Positions 19,074 to 28,118 are shown, counted from the stretch's first letter. The stretch is 64,000 bases of DNA from Campylobacter concisus (GCF_001298465.1 NZ_CP012541.1:558001-622000), one strand, 5' to 3'. The notes: a model not told the origin generated them from the letters alone. Translations and numbers: made by a program.

Positions 19074-20631
19074 GCGCCATATAGATCACGTAGTTTGCAA
19101 GCACCTTTTTGCCATAGTTTCTAGTCTCTGCGACCGGGACAAGCTCGATCGATAAAAACGGCTCAAATTTCCCCTCTTTAAACATATCATCTCGTGTGAT
19201 AAGCTTTTTGGTAAAGCCGATACCGCCATTATATGCGTATGCGGTAAAGAGAGGATGATAGAGAAATTTATCAAGATAGTTTAGGTGATGGTTTGCAAAT
19301 TTAAATGCAATATCTGTTTTAAAAAGATCGTCTTCATCAAAATTTGGGATTTTTAACTCTTTTTTGCCGATCGCATTTGCGAGAAATGGCATAAACTGCA
19401 TCATACCAAGGGCGTATGAAGTAGAAACTACGCTTGGGATAAAGAGGCTCTCTTGTCTAGCCAATGCGTAGATCATCGATTTTCTCTCGTTGCTGATACC
19501 CTCAAGCTCAGGAGAACTTGGCATCAAAAAGTATTGTTTCTCCCAACCATGCGCCTTTTGCATGAAATATGCATAGGCACCGATACTTTCGTTTGTATAA
19601 AACTTCTTCGCAAATTCGCTTGCTTGCGTGGCATTCATATCCTTTGCAAGGGCTATAGTTTTGTTCCATAAGAACGGATCGCTCACGTCAAAATTTTCGA
19701 TATTTTGCTTGCTAGGCCTTGGCACGATGACCTCAAGTGACTCGCCACCGATCAAATCTCTTGCGTAAAGTGAGTAGATATTCGCGTCCCTGCTGGCACT
19801 TAGCTCTTTTAAAAATCTTTCGTTTTTGCTTATCTGGTACTGCCAAAAGGCCGCATTGTCTCTTTGCCAAGCTCTTTCAAATGTGCTCTTGGCTCTTGCA
19901 AAAAGACTAAAAGCGATATCGTCTTGTCCTAGTAAAATCGCATTTAATCCAAGCGTAAAAGCGTCATTTTTTTCAGTGATGGCTGGATCGATGCTTAGCA
20001 AATTTCTCCTAAAGCCTTCATATTTTTTATTAAAAACAATATCGTTTAATAAATTTGTAAAGCCCTTTTGCGAGTAGAGCTTGGTCATAAAATTTGTATC
20101 AAAACTTTCGCTAAAAAGTGTACTTTTGTTTTGTGGGCTAGAGGCGTTAAATAGCTCTAAAAAGCTCTTTGTATCGTTTAAATTTGCAAAAACTTTAGCC
20201 GGATTTGCTTCATTTAATGCGAGTAAAATTTTTGATTTTTCTGGATTTGTCTTTGCAAGATTGGCTGCTAAAATTTCACGAGTATGATTGTCAAGCTTTA
20301 AACTAAAAGCAATAGATGTTAGCAAATTTTGGCAGGTTAGATTTGCCTGGGTGATATTTTTTGCATTTACACCAGGACATTTGCTAGGAGCTGCTTTTGG
20401 AGGTAAAATTTTATCGATTGATTTTTGAACAAGACCTGCTTTTCTAAATACATCACGAGAAAGATCTGCTATCTGCTCTTTTGTATAACTGCCCTCGTTG
20501 ATAAGGCGGTTGATGTAGTAGTCTTTTGCTAGGCTTTTTGGCTCGTTTTTTAGCTCTTCATAGGTATAAATTTTGCCCAAAAGAGCAACACAAGCAAGAG
20601 AGAGAATACTAAAGTGACGCAGCAAAACCAA
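18994..20631 (-). CDS. slt: Soluble lytic murein transglycosylase
   Basis: Periplasmic exo-acting transglycosylase, 545 residues with a signal peptide (about 1-19). A long alpha-helical superhelix region (about 80-370) precedes the catalytic SLT domain, in which ALARQESLF holds the catalytic glutamate near residue 393, followed by YALGMMQFMP and AYNGG. The start is a TTG at 20631 (AAGG eight bases upstream) within the end of yggT. Transcribed after gltX and yggT. Its C-terminal coding region overlaps the convergent lipoprotein gene. Confidence 0.9.
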   Translation of the reverse strand: MVLLRHFSILSLACVALLGKIYTYEELKNEPKSLAKDYYINRLINEGSYTKEQIADLSRDVFRKAGLVQKSIDKILPPKAAPSKCPGVNAKNITQANLTCQNLLTSIAFSLKLDNHTREILAANLAKTNPEKSKILLALNEANPAKVFANLNDTKSFLELFNASSPQNKSTLFSESFDTNFMTKLYSQKGFTNLLNDIVFNKKYEGFRRNLLSIDPAITEKNDAFTLGLNAILLGQDDIAFSLFARAKSTFERAWQRDNAAFWQYQISKNERFLKELSASRDANIYSLYARDLIGGESLEVIVPRPSKQNIENFDVSDPFLWNKTIALAKDMNATQASEFAKKFYTNESIGAYAYFMQKAHGWEKQYFLMPSSPELEGISNERKSMIYALARQESLFIPSVVSTSYALGMMQFMPFLANAIGKKELKIPNFDEDDLFKTDIAFKFANHHLNYLDKFLYHPLFTAYAYNGGIGFTKKLITRDDMFKEGKFEPFLSIELVPVAETRNYGKKVLANYVIYMALTGSNIKISQLFENLTKPALTDKFRN

Positions 20632-20902
20632 ATAAAAGCCTTATTAAAAATTGATCTAAAAATTGAAGTGCTAAAAGTACGATAAGCGGAGTAAAGTCGA
20701 TACCACTAAAATTTGTTTTTATGTAGCGTCTAATAAAGCTATAGACTGGCTCAGTTAGCCTATAAAGTAGCTGTACGACCGGTGAGCTAGGATAAGGTCT
20801 GACCCAGCTAATCAGAGCTGCTGCGATGACGACCCAAGTATAGACCGTGATAATAAGGTGCAAAATGTTTGCGATCGCTGAAAATAGAGTGGAAAGTATC
20901 AT
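20609..20902 (-). CDS. yggT: YggT-family integral membrane protein
   Basis: 97 residues with two membrane stretches separated by the family's conserved segment around SWVRPYPSSP and PVYSFIRR. YggT proteins are linked to membrane protein or osmotic functions, with no defined activity. GGAGC lies before the ATG. It sits 8 bases after gltX and overlaps slt by 23 bases. Confidence 0.85.
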   Translation of the reverse strand: MILSTLFSAIANILHLIITVYTWVVIAAALISWVRPYPSSPVVQLLYRLTEPVYSFIRRYIKTNFSGIDFTPLIVLLALQFLDQFLIRLLFGFAASL

Positions 20903-20910
20903 TTTTGCTC

Positions 20911-22206
20911 CTAGATTAAAATTTTTGCCAGATCATCTTTTATGAGCGGATAGAGCTCGCTTAGCTCAGGACCGTGAAGGTCGTTCGTAAGAAGCGCACG
21001 TAGCGGCATGAAAAAGTTTTTGCCTTTTAAATTTGTAGCGCTCATAAGCTCTTTTTTAAACTCATCAAATATTTCGCAAGCTTTTAAATTACGAGCTGCT
21101 TTTTTTATGATCTCAAATTCGTTTTTGTACTCATCTGGAGCTATTTTTGGTGAGTATATAGCCTCTACTTTTGCCTTTATCTCAGGCACTAGGGAGCTCT
21201 CTTGAGTGTAAAATTTAACTAGCTCAACCTTGTTATCATCCACGCCAAAGATCTCTTTTATGCGCTCTTTTGAAGCAAGCTTGATATGTTCTCTATTTAT
21301 CTGCTCAAGTTTTTTCACGTCAAATCTAGCTGGAGAGCGTGAAATTTTGGTTATATCAAACCACTTCACCGCCTCTTCGATGGTAAAAATTTCAGTTGGA
21401 GTTTTGTTACCAAGAAGTATCAAATAATTTGCGATCGCTTCAGGTAAAAATCCTTGCTCAAAGAGCCATTTTACGCTTGATTCATTCTCGCGCTTGCTCA
21501 TTTTTTTACCTTCAATATTTAAAAGGATAGGCAAATGCGCGTAGTTCATCTTGCCAGTGTAGCCAAGGCCCTCGCGTATGAGGTCTTGCTTTGGTGTATT
21601 GCTCACGTGATCCTCGCCACGTATGACAAAAGTTACGCCCTCAAGCATATCATCGACTGCGCAGGCGAAGTTATAAGTTGGTGTTTTGTCTGCTCTCATG
21701 ATGACAAAGCTATCAACTGCGTCTGGCTCAAAGCTTAGCTCGCCTTTTATAGCGTCTGTAAAGCTCATAGTGCGTGTTGGCTTTTTCATGCGGATGACAA
21801 ACGGCTTCTCGCAGTTTAAAACTTCAGTGTCGCTTAGTCTCTCGCAGGTGCCGTCGTATCTATATGCCACGCCTTGCTCTTTTGCTTTTTGTTTTTTTGC
21901 CTCAAGCTCTTCTTCGGTGCAAAAGCAAGCAAAGGCCTTTTTGTCAATGAGGAGCTTTGAAGCTAGCTGTCTGTGGAATTTTAAATTTTCACTTTGGATG
22001 TAAATTTGCTCTGGCTTTATGCCAAATTTGCTTAAAATTTCTAAGATATCTTTCTCTTTTCCCTCAATATTTCGCTCTTTGTCAGTATCTTCTATGCGTA
22101 AAATAAAGCCACTTTTATCTTGTAAAGAACAAATATAATTAAAAATAGCGGCACGTAAATTTCCTATGTGCATATCTCCTGTTGGAGAGGGTGCAAAACG
22201 ATACAT
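20911..22206 (-). CDS. gltX: Glutamyl-tRNA synthetase
   Basis: Class I synthetase, 431 residues. The HIGH-type motif is [12 protein letters not shown] at residues 4-15 and the KMSKS-type motif is KKMSKREN near residue 234. The ATG at 22206 was chosen because it begins the canonical MYRFAPSP N-terminus. The open frame continues to 22476, but that stretch crosses the promoter and the start of mscL. Epsilonproteobacteria usually carry two GltX proteins, one of them misacylating tRNA-Gln for GatCAB; which one this is cannot be decided here. Confidence 0.93.
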   Translation of the reverse strand: MYRFAPSPTGDMHIGNLRAAIFNYICSLQDKSGFILRIEDTDKERNIEGKEKDILEILSKFGIKPEQIYIQSENLKFHRQLASKLLIDKKAFACFCTEEELEAKKQKAKEQGVAYRYDGTCERLSDTEVLNCEKPFVIRMKKPTRTMSFTDAIKGELSFEPDAVDSFVIMRADKTPTYNFACAVDDMLEGVTFVIRGEDHVSNTPKQDLIREGLGYTGKMNYAHLPILLNIEGKKMSKRENESSVKWLFEQGFLPEAIANYLILLGNKTPTEIFTIEEAVKWFDITKISRSPARFDVKKLEQINREHIKLASKERIKEIFGVDDNKVELVKFYTQESSLVPEIKAKVEAIYSPKIAPDEYKNEFEIIKKAARNLKACEIFDEFKKELMSATNLKGKNFFMPLRALLTNDLHGPELSELYPLIKDDLAKILI

Positions 22207-22239
22207 AAGCTCATTCCTTACGTTAAATTTTGAATTTGG

Positions 22240-22245
22240 ATTATA
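22240..22245 (-). promoter_or_regulatory. Candidate -10 box of gltX
   Basis: TATAAT on the reverse strand, 33 bases before the gltX ATG. Confidence 0.45.
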
Positions 22246-22351
22246 ACACCAGCTTGATAAATTTAAAGTTATGTAATTTGATTTTTTTAGCCGAAGCAAA
22301 GCATTTCTTGAATAAAATCCGAACAAAAATTTAACATTTTTAGGAGAAACA

Positions 22352-22756
22352 ATGAGTTTTATAAGCGAATTTAAAGAATTTGCGATGCGCGGAAATGTCA
22401 TAGATATGGCTGTTGGTGTTGTTATAGGTGGCGCGTTTGGAAAGATCGTTTCATCACTAGTTGGTGATGTTATCATGCCAGTTGTTGGCGTTTTAACTGG
22501 CGGTGTAAATTTTACTGATCTTAAGCTTACACTAAAAGAAGCGGTGGATGGAGCACCTGCTGTTACGATAAACTATGGCTCATTTATACAAACAATGGTT
22601 GATTTTTTAATAATTGCATTTTGCATTTTCTGCGTTATCAAAGCTTTAAATACACTTAAAAATAAATTACCAAAAGAGGAGCCAGCTCCAGCAGAGCCTG
22701 AAACTCCAGCCGACATTGCACTTCTAACTGAGATTAGAGATCTACTTAAAAAATAA
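22352..22756 (+). CDS. mscL: Large-conductance mechanosensitive channel
   Basis: Inner-membrane pentameric channel that opens on hypo-osmotic shock. It is 134 residues. The first helix contains [17 protein letters not shown] (residues 14-30) with the pore-lining glycines, TM2 is near 72-92, and a charged C-terminal helix follows a Pro/Glu-rich linker. TAGGAGAAAC precedes the ATG. Confidence 0.95.
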   Translation: MSFISEFKEFAMRGNVIDMAVGVVIGGAFGKIVSSLVGDVIMPVVGVLTGGVNFTDLKLTLKEAVDGAPAVTINYGSFIQTMVDFLIIAFCIFCVIKALNTLKNKLPKEEPAPAEPETPADIALLTEIRDLLKK

Positions 22757-22765
22757 TTTCATAAA

Positions 22766-22789
22766 TTCAAAGGGAAAATTCCCTTTGAA
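22766..22789 (+). terminator. Hairpin after mscL
   Basis: A perfect 11-base inverted repeat TTCAAAGGGAA / TTCCCTTTGAA with a 2-base spacer starts 10 bases after the mscL stop. The T-run is poor, so it may terminate or protect the 3' end. Confidence 0.55.
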
Positions 22790-22856
22790 AATCTATTAAA
22801 ATTTATCTTATTTTTATATGCTAAAATGTTTTTTATTTTAAAAAGTGAGTAAAAAT

Positions 22857-23495
22857 ATGATAGAGAAAATCCCATTTTTTCAAGGCTTAAACGAAGAAGA
22901 TTTAGCCAAACTTGAAGCCATAAGTGTCGTAAAAAAGCATAAAAAGGGTGAATTTTTATTTATAGAAGGTGAGGAGCCAAAATGGTTAATATTTTTAATA
23001 AGCGGCTCTGTTAAGCTTTATAAAACCACGGCAAACGGAAAAGAAATTTTTATTCATCAGTTAGCACCTATGAATTTTGTAGCTGAAGTCGTAAATTTTG
23101 AAAATATTGTCTACCCGGCTAGTGCCATTTTTACCATATCTGGCGAGGTATTAAAGATAAATTATGAAAAATTTGCAGCAGAATTTTTAATAAAACCAGA
23201 AATTTGTATGAAATTTTTAAAATCAATGTCTGAAAAGATAAGAATCACAACAAATCTACTTCATCAAGAGTTAATTTTAAGCTCAGAAGAAAAAGTGGCT
23301 AGGTTTATTTTAGATCATGAAGATTTATTTAATGAGCTAAAACATACAAAAATTTCATCAATACTTAATATGACTCCAGAAACTTTTTCAAGGATTTTAA
23401 ATAAATTTAAAACAAATGGTTTGGTTAAACTTGACGAAAAGAACCAAATTTTGGAAAAAGATGTAGGTGGACTGCAAGAAATTTATTCTTATTGA
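22857..23495 (+). CDS. Crp/Fnr-family transcription regulator next to haoCA
   Basis: 212 residues from the ATG at 22857 (a GTG four codons upstream is possible). The cyclic-nucleotide-binding-type beta-barrel fills about 8-115, with LISGSVKLYKTTANGKEIFI near 45-65. A long dimer helix follows, then a C-terminal helix-turn-helix (about 160-190) with KISSILNMTPETFSRIL, where ETFSR matches the recognition-helix position of this superfamily. There is no N-terminal cysteine cluster, so it is not an iron-sulfur FNR; an NO- or redox-responsive DNR/NssR-like sensor is more likely. It reads toward haoC with a 120-base gap that holds an inverted repeat. Confidence 0.85.
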   Translation: MIEKIPFFQGLNEEDLAKLEAISVVKKHKKGEFLFIEGEEPKWLIFLISGSVKLYKTTANGKEIFIHQLAPMNFVAEVVNFENIVYPASAIFTISGEVLKINYEKFAAEFLIKPEICMKFLKSMSEKIRITTNLLHQELILSSEEKVARFILDHEDLFNELKHTKISSILNMTPETFSRILNKFKTNGLVKLDEKNQILEKDVGGLQEIYSY

Positions 23496-23573
23496 AAGTT
23501 AATATCAAATAAATATTTTTATTTACTTAAAGAAAAAATTTATATATTTTTTGATAGTATTCACTTAAAATTT

Positions 23574-23589
23574 TCGTAAAAATTTACGA
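23574..23589. promoter_or_regulatory. Inverted repeat, candidate operator of haoCA
   Basis: TCGTAAA-AA-TTTACGA is a perfect 7-base inverted repeat, also readable as CGTAA-N4-TTACG, the 5-N4-5 geometry of Crp/Fnr-family sites. It lies 26 bases before the haoC start and downstream of a Crp/Fnr-family gene. No second copy was noticed near the regulator's own start. Confidence 0.5.
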
Positions 23590-23615
23590 TATATTGATAA
23601 ATTCAGGAGGAGATT

Positions 23616-24188
23616 TTGGCTGAAGTTAAGAAGAAATTTTTTGTTTGGTCATCTGTTATTATCGGCATTGTGATCGGACTTATTGCGTCTATGGGTATTG
23701 CTGATGCACTTCATGCAACTGGTAGCGGCTACATCTGTACCATTTGCCACACTATGGATCCTATGAATGCTGCATATCATGAAGATGTACACGGTGGCAA
23801 TAACAAGCTTGGCATAAAAGCTGAATGTTCAGCCTGTCACCTAAATCATACAAGTGCCTATACCTATGTACTTACAAAACTTAAAGTATCGATAAATGAT
23901 GGTTATAAGACATTTTTTACAGATACGGACAAGATCGACTGGCGCAAAAAACGTGAGCATGCATCTCACTTTGTCTATGATAGTGGATGTTTGACTTGCC
24001 ACTCAAATTTAAAAAATGTTATTCAAGCTGGTAAATCATTCTTACCACATAGAGATTATTTCGTTCTTGGAAATCCTAATAAAAAATCATGTGTTGATTG
24101 TCATAATCACGTAGGCCACAAAAATTTAGGACTTCATATAGATAAATTTGAAGCAATTAAAAAACAAGAAAACAATAAAACCAAGTAA
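23616..24188 (+). CDS. haoC: Tetraheme cytochrome c of the NrfH/NapC family (quinol dehydrogenase for HaoA)
   Basis: Membrane-anchored periplasmic cytochrome expected to take electrons from menaquinol and pass them to the octaheme partner. It is 190 residues, with one N-terminal helix (about 9-30) and four heme sites: CTICH 41-45 (followed by Met47, the NrfH-like heme-1 pattern), CSACH 71-75, CLTCH 125-129 and CVDCH 159-163. The start is a TTG with a strong AGGAGGAG upstream. The stop is 9 bases from haoA. NrfH would look similar; the octaheme partner instead of pentaheme NrfA makes HaoC (CycX-like) the better name. Confidence 0.85.
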   Translation: MAEVKKKFFVWSSVIIGIVIGLIASMGIADALHATGSGYICTICHTMDPMNAAYHEDVHGGNNKLGIKAECSACHLNHTSAYTYVLTKLKVSINDGYKTFFTDTDKIDWRKKREHASHFVYDSGCLTCHSNLKNVIQAGKSFLPHRDYFVLGNPNKKSCVDCHNHVGHKNLGLHIDKFEAIKKQENNKTK

Positions 24189-24197
24189 GGAGGAGAG

Positions 24198-25565
24198 ATG
24201 TTTAAAAAGTCGCTAATGTTATTAGCCTGTCTAATGTCTTTTGGCTTTGCCGCAAACATGGATGCAAATAAATCTGACGCTTTAAACCTTAATGTTGTAA
24301 AAAACATTAAAGTTGCTCACAAAATGTCAGACTTATCAAAAAGCTGTGTTGAGTGCCACGCTGAAAAGACACCTGGCATAGTTGCCGATTGGAAAAATAG
24401 TCGCCACGCACACGTTGGCGTAAGTTGTATGGATTGCCACTCTGTAAATGCAGATAATCCTATGGCTTCAGTTAAGGTGCATCCAAAAGATTCTAACAAC
24501 CATGTTTCAATGCTAGTTAGCCCAAAAACTTGTGCTAAGTGTCACGAAAATGAGGTTGAAGAATTCACTAAGAGTGGTCACGCAAGAGGTGCTATGCAAA
24601 TGTATGCTAACCCTGTGATAGTAAAACTAATGTATCACTATGAAGGTATGGATCATCCAGAATACAAAATGGCTCCAGACGCTACTGGTTGTTCTCAGTG
24701 CCACGGAACCGTCATCAAACTAGACGCTGATCACAAACCTACAAAAGAGACTTGGCCAAACTACGGTATAGGTAATGTTTATCCTGATGGTGGCGTAGGC
24801 GGATGTAAATCATGCCACAGCGCACACACATTTAGCATAGCTGAAGCTAGAAAACCAGCTGCTTGTGCATCTTGCCACCTTGGACCTGATCACCCAGATA
24901 TTGAGATCTTTAACAACTCAATGCACGGACATATCTATAATAGCGAAGCTCACAAATGGAATTTTGATGCTGCTCCTGATACATGGGATGTACCAGACTT
25001 TAGAGCTCCAACTTGTGCAGCTTGCCACATGAGTGGTGTTGGTGAAACAACAACAACTCACAATGTTTCAAGAAGACTAAAATGGAACCTATGGGGCGTC
25101 AGCAGTAAGCTAAGAACAGCTGGTGATGAACAAGCTGCTGTTGTTTACGAAAAAACTGGCAAACTAAACGTAGGAACACCTCTAGCAGGTCATCCAAATG
25201 GACCAGAAGCAGCAAGAGCTGAGATGAAGCTAGTTTGTAAAGCTTGCCATACATCAACTCATACAGATAACTTCTTCATTATGGGTGATAAACAAGTAGA
25301 GCTTTATAACGTTTACAATGCTGAAGCAACTAAGATGCTTGAAGAGTTGAAAGCTAAAAACCTACTACTAGAAGATGCTTGGTCAGATGAATTCCAAGAT
25401 GTCTATTATCATATGTGGCACCATGAAGGTCGTCGTATGAGACAAGGCGCTCTAATGGGTGGCCCTGACTACTCACACTGGCATGGTGTATTCGAAGTTA
25501 AAAATGATATAAGAAAACTTCGCGAGATCTACAAAAAAAGAATGGAATCTGGTAAAGTAGAGTAA
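24198..25565 (+). CDS. haoA: Octaheme hydroxylamine oxidoreductase-like cytochrome c (epsilon-Hao)
   Basis: Periplasmic multiheme enzyme, 455 residues with a signal peptide (cleavage near FAAN, residue 19-20). Eight CXXCH sites: 50-54, 77-81, 112-116, 165-169, 203-207, 223-227, 273-277 and 347-351. There is no CXXCK site, so this is not pentaheme NrfA. CASCHLGPDHPDIE followed by SMHG, and the C-terminal GGPDYSHWHG, are typical of the HAO family. Characterised epsilonproteobacterial members act reductively on nitrite and hydroxylamine, making ammonium, and are reported to lack the cross-linking tyrosine of ammonia oxidisers. Whether Tyr425 aligns with that tyrosine needs an alignment. GGAGGAG precedes the ATG. 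Pairs with haoC and an upstream regulator. Confidence 0.88.
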   Translation: MFKKSLMLLACLMSFGFAANMDANKSDALNLNVVKNIKVAHKMSDLSKSCVECHAEKTPGIVADWKNSRHAHVGVSCMDCHSVNADNPMASVKVHPKDSNNHVSMLVSPKTCAKCHENEVEEFTKSGHARGAMQMYANPVIVKLMYHYEGMDHPEYKMAPDATGCSQCHGTVIKLDADHKPTKETWPNYGIGNVYPDGGVGGCKSCHSAHTFSIAEARKPAACASCHLGPDHPDIEIFNNSMHGHIYNSEAHKWNFDAAPDTWDVPDFRAPTCAACHMSGVGETTTTHNVSRRLKWNLWGVSSKLRTAGDEQAAVVYEKTGKLNVGTPLAGHPNGPEAARAEMKLVCKACHTSTHTDNFFIMGDKQVELYNVYNAEATKMLEELKAKNLLLEDAWSDEFQDVYYHMWHHEGRRMRQGALMGGPDYSHWHGVFEVKNDIRKLREIYKKRMESGKVE

Positions 25566-25573
25566 TGCTTTTT

Positions 25574-25602
25574 AAGGTGGGAGTTTTTCCCACCTTTTTA
25601 TT
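25574..25602 (+). terminator. Rho-independent terminator of haoCA
   Basis: Stem AAGGTGGGA / TCCCACCTT with a 5-base loop, followed by TTTATTTTT, 9 bases after the haoA stop. This is a strong intrinsic terminator. Confidence 0.85.
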
Positions 25603-25786
25603 TTTAAATTCCAAAATTTTATCTTTTAGTTATTATCCTAAAGCAAATACCTTTTAACAATTATTTTTATAAATTTAAATTATAAAATCATACGGCTTAG
25701 CACTACAAATTGTTCTAAATAATTAATAAAATCTATAATGTAAATTTAAAAATATAAAATATAATCTTTGTTTTTAAGGAGATATT

Positions 25787-26899
25787 TTGGGACTTTTTCG
25801 GATCATTATCGGGGCATTTATCTTTAGTGTTCTTACAAATTTATACTCATACAAACGTTTTATCAAAAAGGTATCTTTTTTTGCCCCACACCTTAAAAAA
25901 ATTCGCATATTTTTCTATATTATTAGTGTGTTTGAGTTTGTATTTGTTCTTCAACTAAGATTTTCCTTTTTAAATATAGAGCTCTATCTGATAGCAGGAA
26001 CGCTCATTGGTTTTTCTCTATTTTTATTTGGCATTAGTTTGTTTTATGATGTTGTTAGATCCATTTGCTCAAAAGCTCATTTTAATCCCACAAGACGAAA
26101 ATTTATTAAATTTTGCTTTGATGTGACATTTGTTGTTTTTATAGTTGCTTGCTTTTTGAAAGGAATTTTTAATGCACTTACTCCGCCAAAGATCAGACAG
26201 GTTAGTATAAAAATAAAAAATTTACAAAGTGATCTAAAAATAGCCATGATAACCGACGTGCATATTGGCGAGTTTTTGCAAAAGGATTTTGTGGCTGAGC
26301 TTGTGAAAGAGATAAATTTAGCTAGACCAGACCTGGTGGTGATAGTTGGCGACTTGGTTGATATGAGAGCTGAGCTTATAGGTGATTTTTTAGATCCATT
26401 AAAAAATCTTAAAAGCACCTATGGCACTTTTTATGTCCCTGGCAATCACGAATACTACCACGGAGTTGATGGGATATTAGAAAAAATTCGCGCTCTTGGC
26501 ATTAGGATACTTGGCAATAAAAATGAAAAAATAGCTGGTATAAATTTGGCAGGAGTCTATGATCTAGCTGGCATAAGGTTTAAAAATTTAGAGCCAAATT
26601 TAGACGAAGCGCTAGCAGGATGTGACCCAGATCTACCGACCATCCTACTCTCTCATCAGCCAAAATTTATAAAAACTATGCAAAAAGATGTCGATCTAGT
26701 CCTTTGTGGTCACACGCATGCTGGACAAATTTTCCCTTTTAGCCTCTTGGTTTTACTTGATCAAGGTTTTTTACATGGGCTTTATAAGATTAATGATAAA
26801 ATGCAAGCTTATGTTAGTAGTGGCGCAGGATTTTGGGGGCCTCCAGTTAGGATCTTTGCCCCAAGTGAGATCGCTATATTAAATTTAAGCAAGGAATAA
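25787..26899 (+). CDS. Membrane-anchored metallophosphoesterase
   Basis: 370 residues. Four hydrophobic segments occupy about 1-135, then a calcineurin-like phosphoesterase domain (about 145-370) with its full metal signature: DVHIGE, GDLVD, GNHEYY and GHTHAGQI. Similar proteins (YkuE/YaeI-like) act on phosphodiesters such as UDP-diacylglucosamine or related lipids; the substrate here is unknown. The start is a TTG with AAGGAGA upstream. It is followed two bases later by psd, as I recall for Cj0846-Cj0847, so a phospholipid or envelope role is plausible. Confidence 0.85.
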   Translation: MGLFRIIIGAFIFSVLTNLYSYKRFIKKVSFFAPHLKKIRIFFYIISVFEFVFVLQLRFSFLNIELYLIAGTLIGFSLFLFGISLFYDVVRSICSKAHFNPTRRKFIKFCFDVTFVVFIVACFLKGIFNALTPPKIRQVSIKIKNLQSDLKIAMITDVHIGEFLQKDFVAELVKEINLARPDLVVIVGDLVDMRAELIGDFLDPLKNLKSTYGTFYVPGNHEYYHGVDGILEKIRALGIRILGNKNEKIAGINLAGVYDLAGIRFKNLEPNLDEALAGCDPDLPTILLSHQPKFIKTMQKDVDLVLCGHTHAGQIFPFSLLVLLDQGFLHGLYKINDKMQAYVSSGAGFWGPPVRIFAPSEIAILNLSKE

Positions 26900-26900
26900 A

Positions 26901-27695
26901 ATGAATAGTGACAATCTCTTTTCTCAAATTTTTGGTAAAGTTGCAAAATTAAATTTTTTCAAACCGCTTCAAGAGCTTATCAACTCCTTTTATGTAAAGC
27001 TATTTAAGATCGACATGAGCGAGTTTAAGCCGGCAAATGAGTATAAAAATTTAAACGAACTTTTTACTAGAGAGCTCTTAAAGCCAAGAGAATTTGACGC
27101 AGCAGATGAGATATTTATAAGTCCGGTTGATGGCACCTGCCTTAGCTTTGGCACTACAAAAGAGCTAGAAGCTTTTAGCATAAAAGGTATGAATTACAGT
27201 CTAAAGGAGCTTTTAGGGCAGGGTGAGCTTGAAGGCGAGTTTGACTTTGCCAATATCTATCTTAGCCCAAAAGACTACCACCACTATCATGCACCTTGCG
27301 ACATTATGATAAAAAAAGCGGTTTATATCCCTGGTAAGCTTTACAGTGTGGCAGTAAAATGGCTTAGCAAGGTCGATAGCCTTTATACTAAAAACGAGCG
27401 TGTGGCGCTACTTTGCGAGATGAAAAATGGCAAAAAACTTTGGCTAGTCTTCGTTGGTGCGCTAAACGTTGGCAAGATGAGATTTTGCTTTGATGAGCGC
27501 ATTCAAACAAATGCTATGGCAAATTTTACGCAAATTTATGAGTATGAAAATTTACATATCAAAAAGGGTGAGCGCATTGGAAATTTTGAGCTTGGTTCGA
27601 CCATCGTCATACTTAGCGAAAAAGATGCGATCGAATACAATCTCTTTGAAAATAAAGAGCTTAAATTTGCTGAGACCATTGGAATAATAAAATAA
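26901..27695 (+). CDS. psd: Phosphatidylserine decarboxylase proenzyme
   Basis: Makes phosphatidylethanolamine at the inner membrane. It is 264 residues. The self-cleavage site FELGSTIVIL near residue 233 carries the serine that becomes the pyruvoyl group, and the SPVDGTC and SPKDYHHYHAP motifs (near 74 and 116) match the family. The ATG directly follows the phosphoesterase stop, with AAGGAA overlapping that gene's end. Confidence 0.93.
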   Translation: MNSDNLFSQIFGKVAKLNFFKPLQELINSFYVKLFKIDMSEFKPANEYKNLNELFTRELLKPREFDAADEIFISPVDGTCLSFGTTKELEAFSIKGMNYSLKELLGQGELEGEFDFANIYLSPKDYHHYHAPCDIMIKKAVYIPGKLYSVAVKWLSKVDSLYTKNERVALLCEMKNGKKLWLVFVGALNVGKMRFCFDERIQTNAMANFTQIYEYENLHIKKGERIGNFELGSTIVILSEKDAIEYNLFENKELKFAETIGIIK

Positions 27696-28118
27696 ATATG
27701 CTAGGCATATAAGTAAAATTTTTATACCTTATTCGTGGCCGGTTCCCTATTTGCTCAGACTTTGGTGGTTTTTCATATATTCATTATAATAGCTTAAAAC
27801 AGTGTCATGTTTTTTATAGTCACAAACTCATAGTTTTCAAAATTTATTATAGGTATGAAAGTTTGTAAAATATAATGAGTGTATTATTTTAAAATTTACT
27901 AAATAGTCAATATCGTCAACCTCTGCAACTAAGCTATTATCTTTACTTATAAAACCCCACAAAGCTGATAGCTTTTACATCATTGCTTGTATAGAGAACT
28001 TATGTATCAATAAAGATATTAATAAGACGATATAGCTTAGTATATTTTTCAAAAGAATTTATAATAAGGAAGTTTTAATTTACCTTATGTAGCCCAAGGA
28101 TTAAATATTTTTTGACTA
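27696..28118. other. Long gene-free gap between psd and ychF
   Basis: About 420 bases between convergent genes, in a window where most gaps are under 100. All frames are broken by stops. No tRNA cloverleaf, repeat or known ncRNA is visible. The sequence is 70 per cent or more A/T with isolated less AT-rich islands (for example near 27738-27765), which suggests a decayed gene, but no family can be read from it. Confidence 0.45.

Noticed and set aside
22207..22476. N-terminal extension of gltX
   Set aside because: The extra frame crosses the gltX promoter and the 5' end of mscL; the synthetase motif starts at residue 4 from the ATG at 22206.
24198..25565. Call as NrfA (pentaheme nitrite reductase)
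   Set aside because: Eight CXXCH motifs and no CXXCK; length and the GPDHPDIE and HWHG motifs fit the octaheme HAO family.
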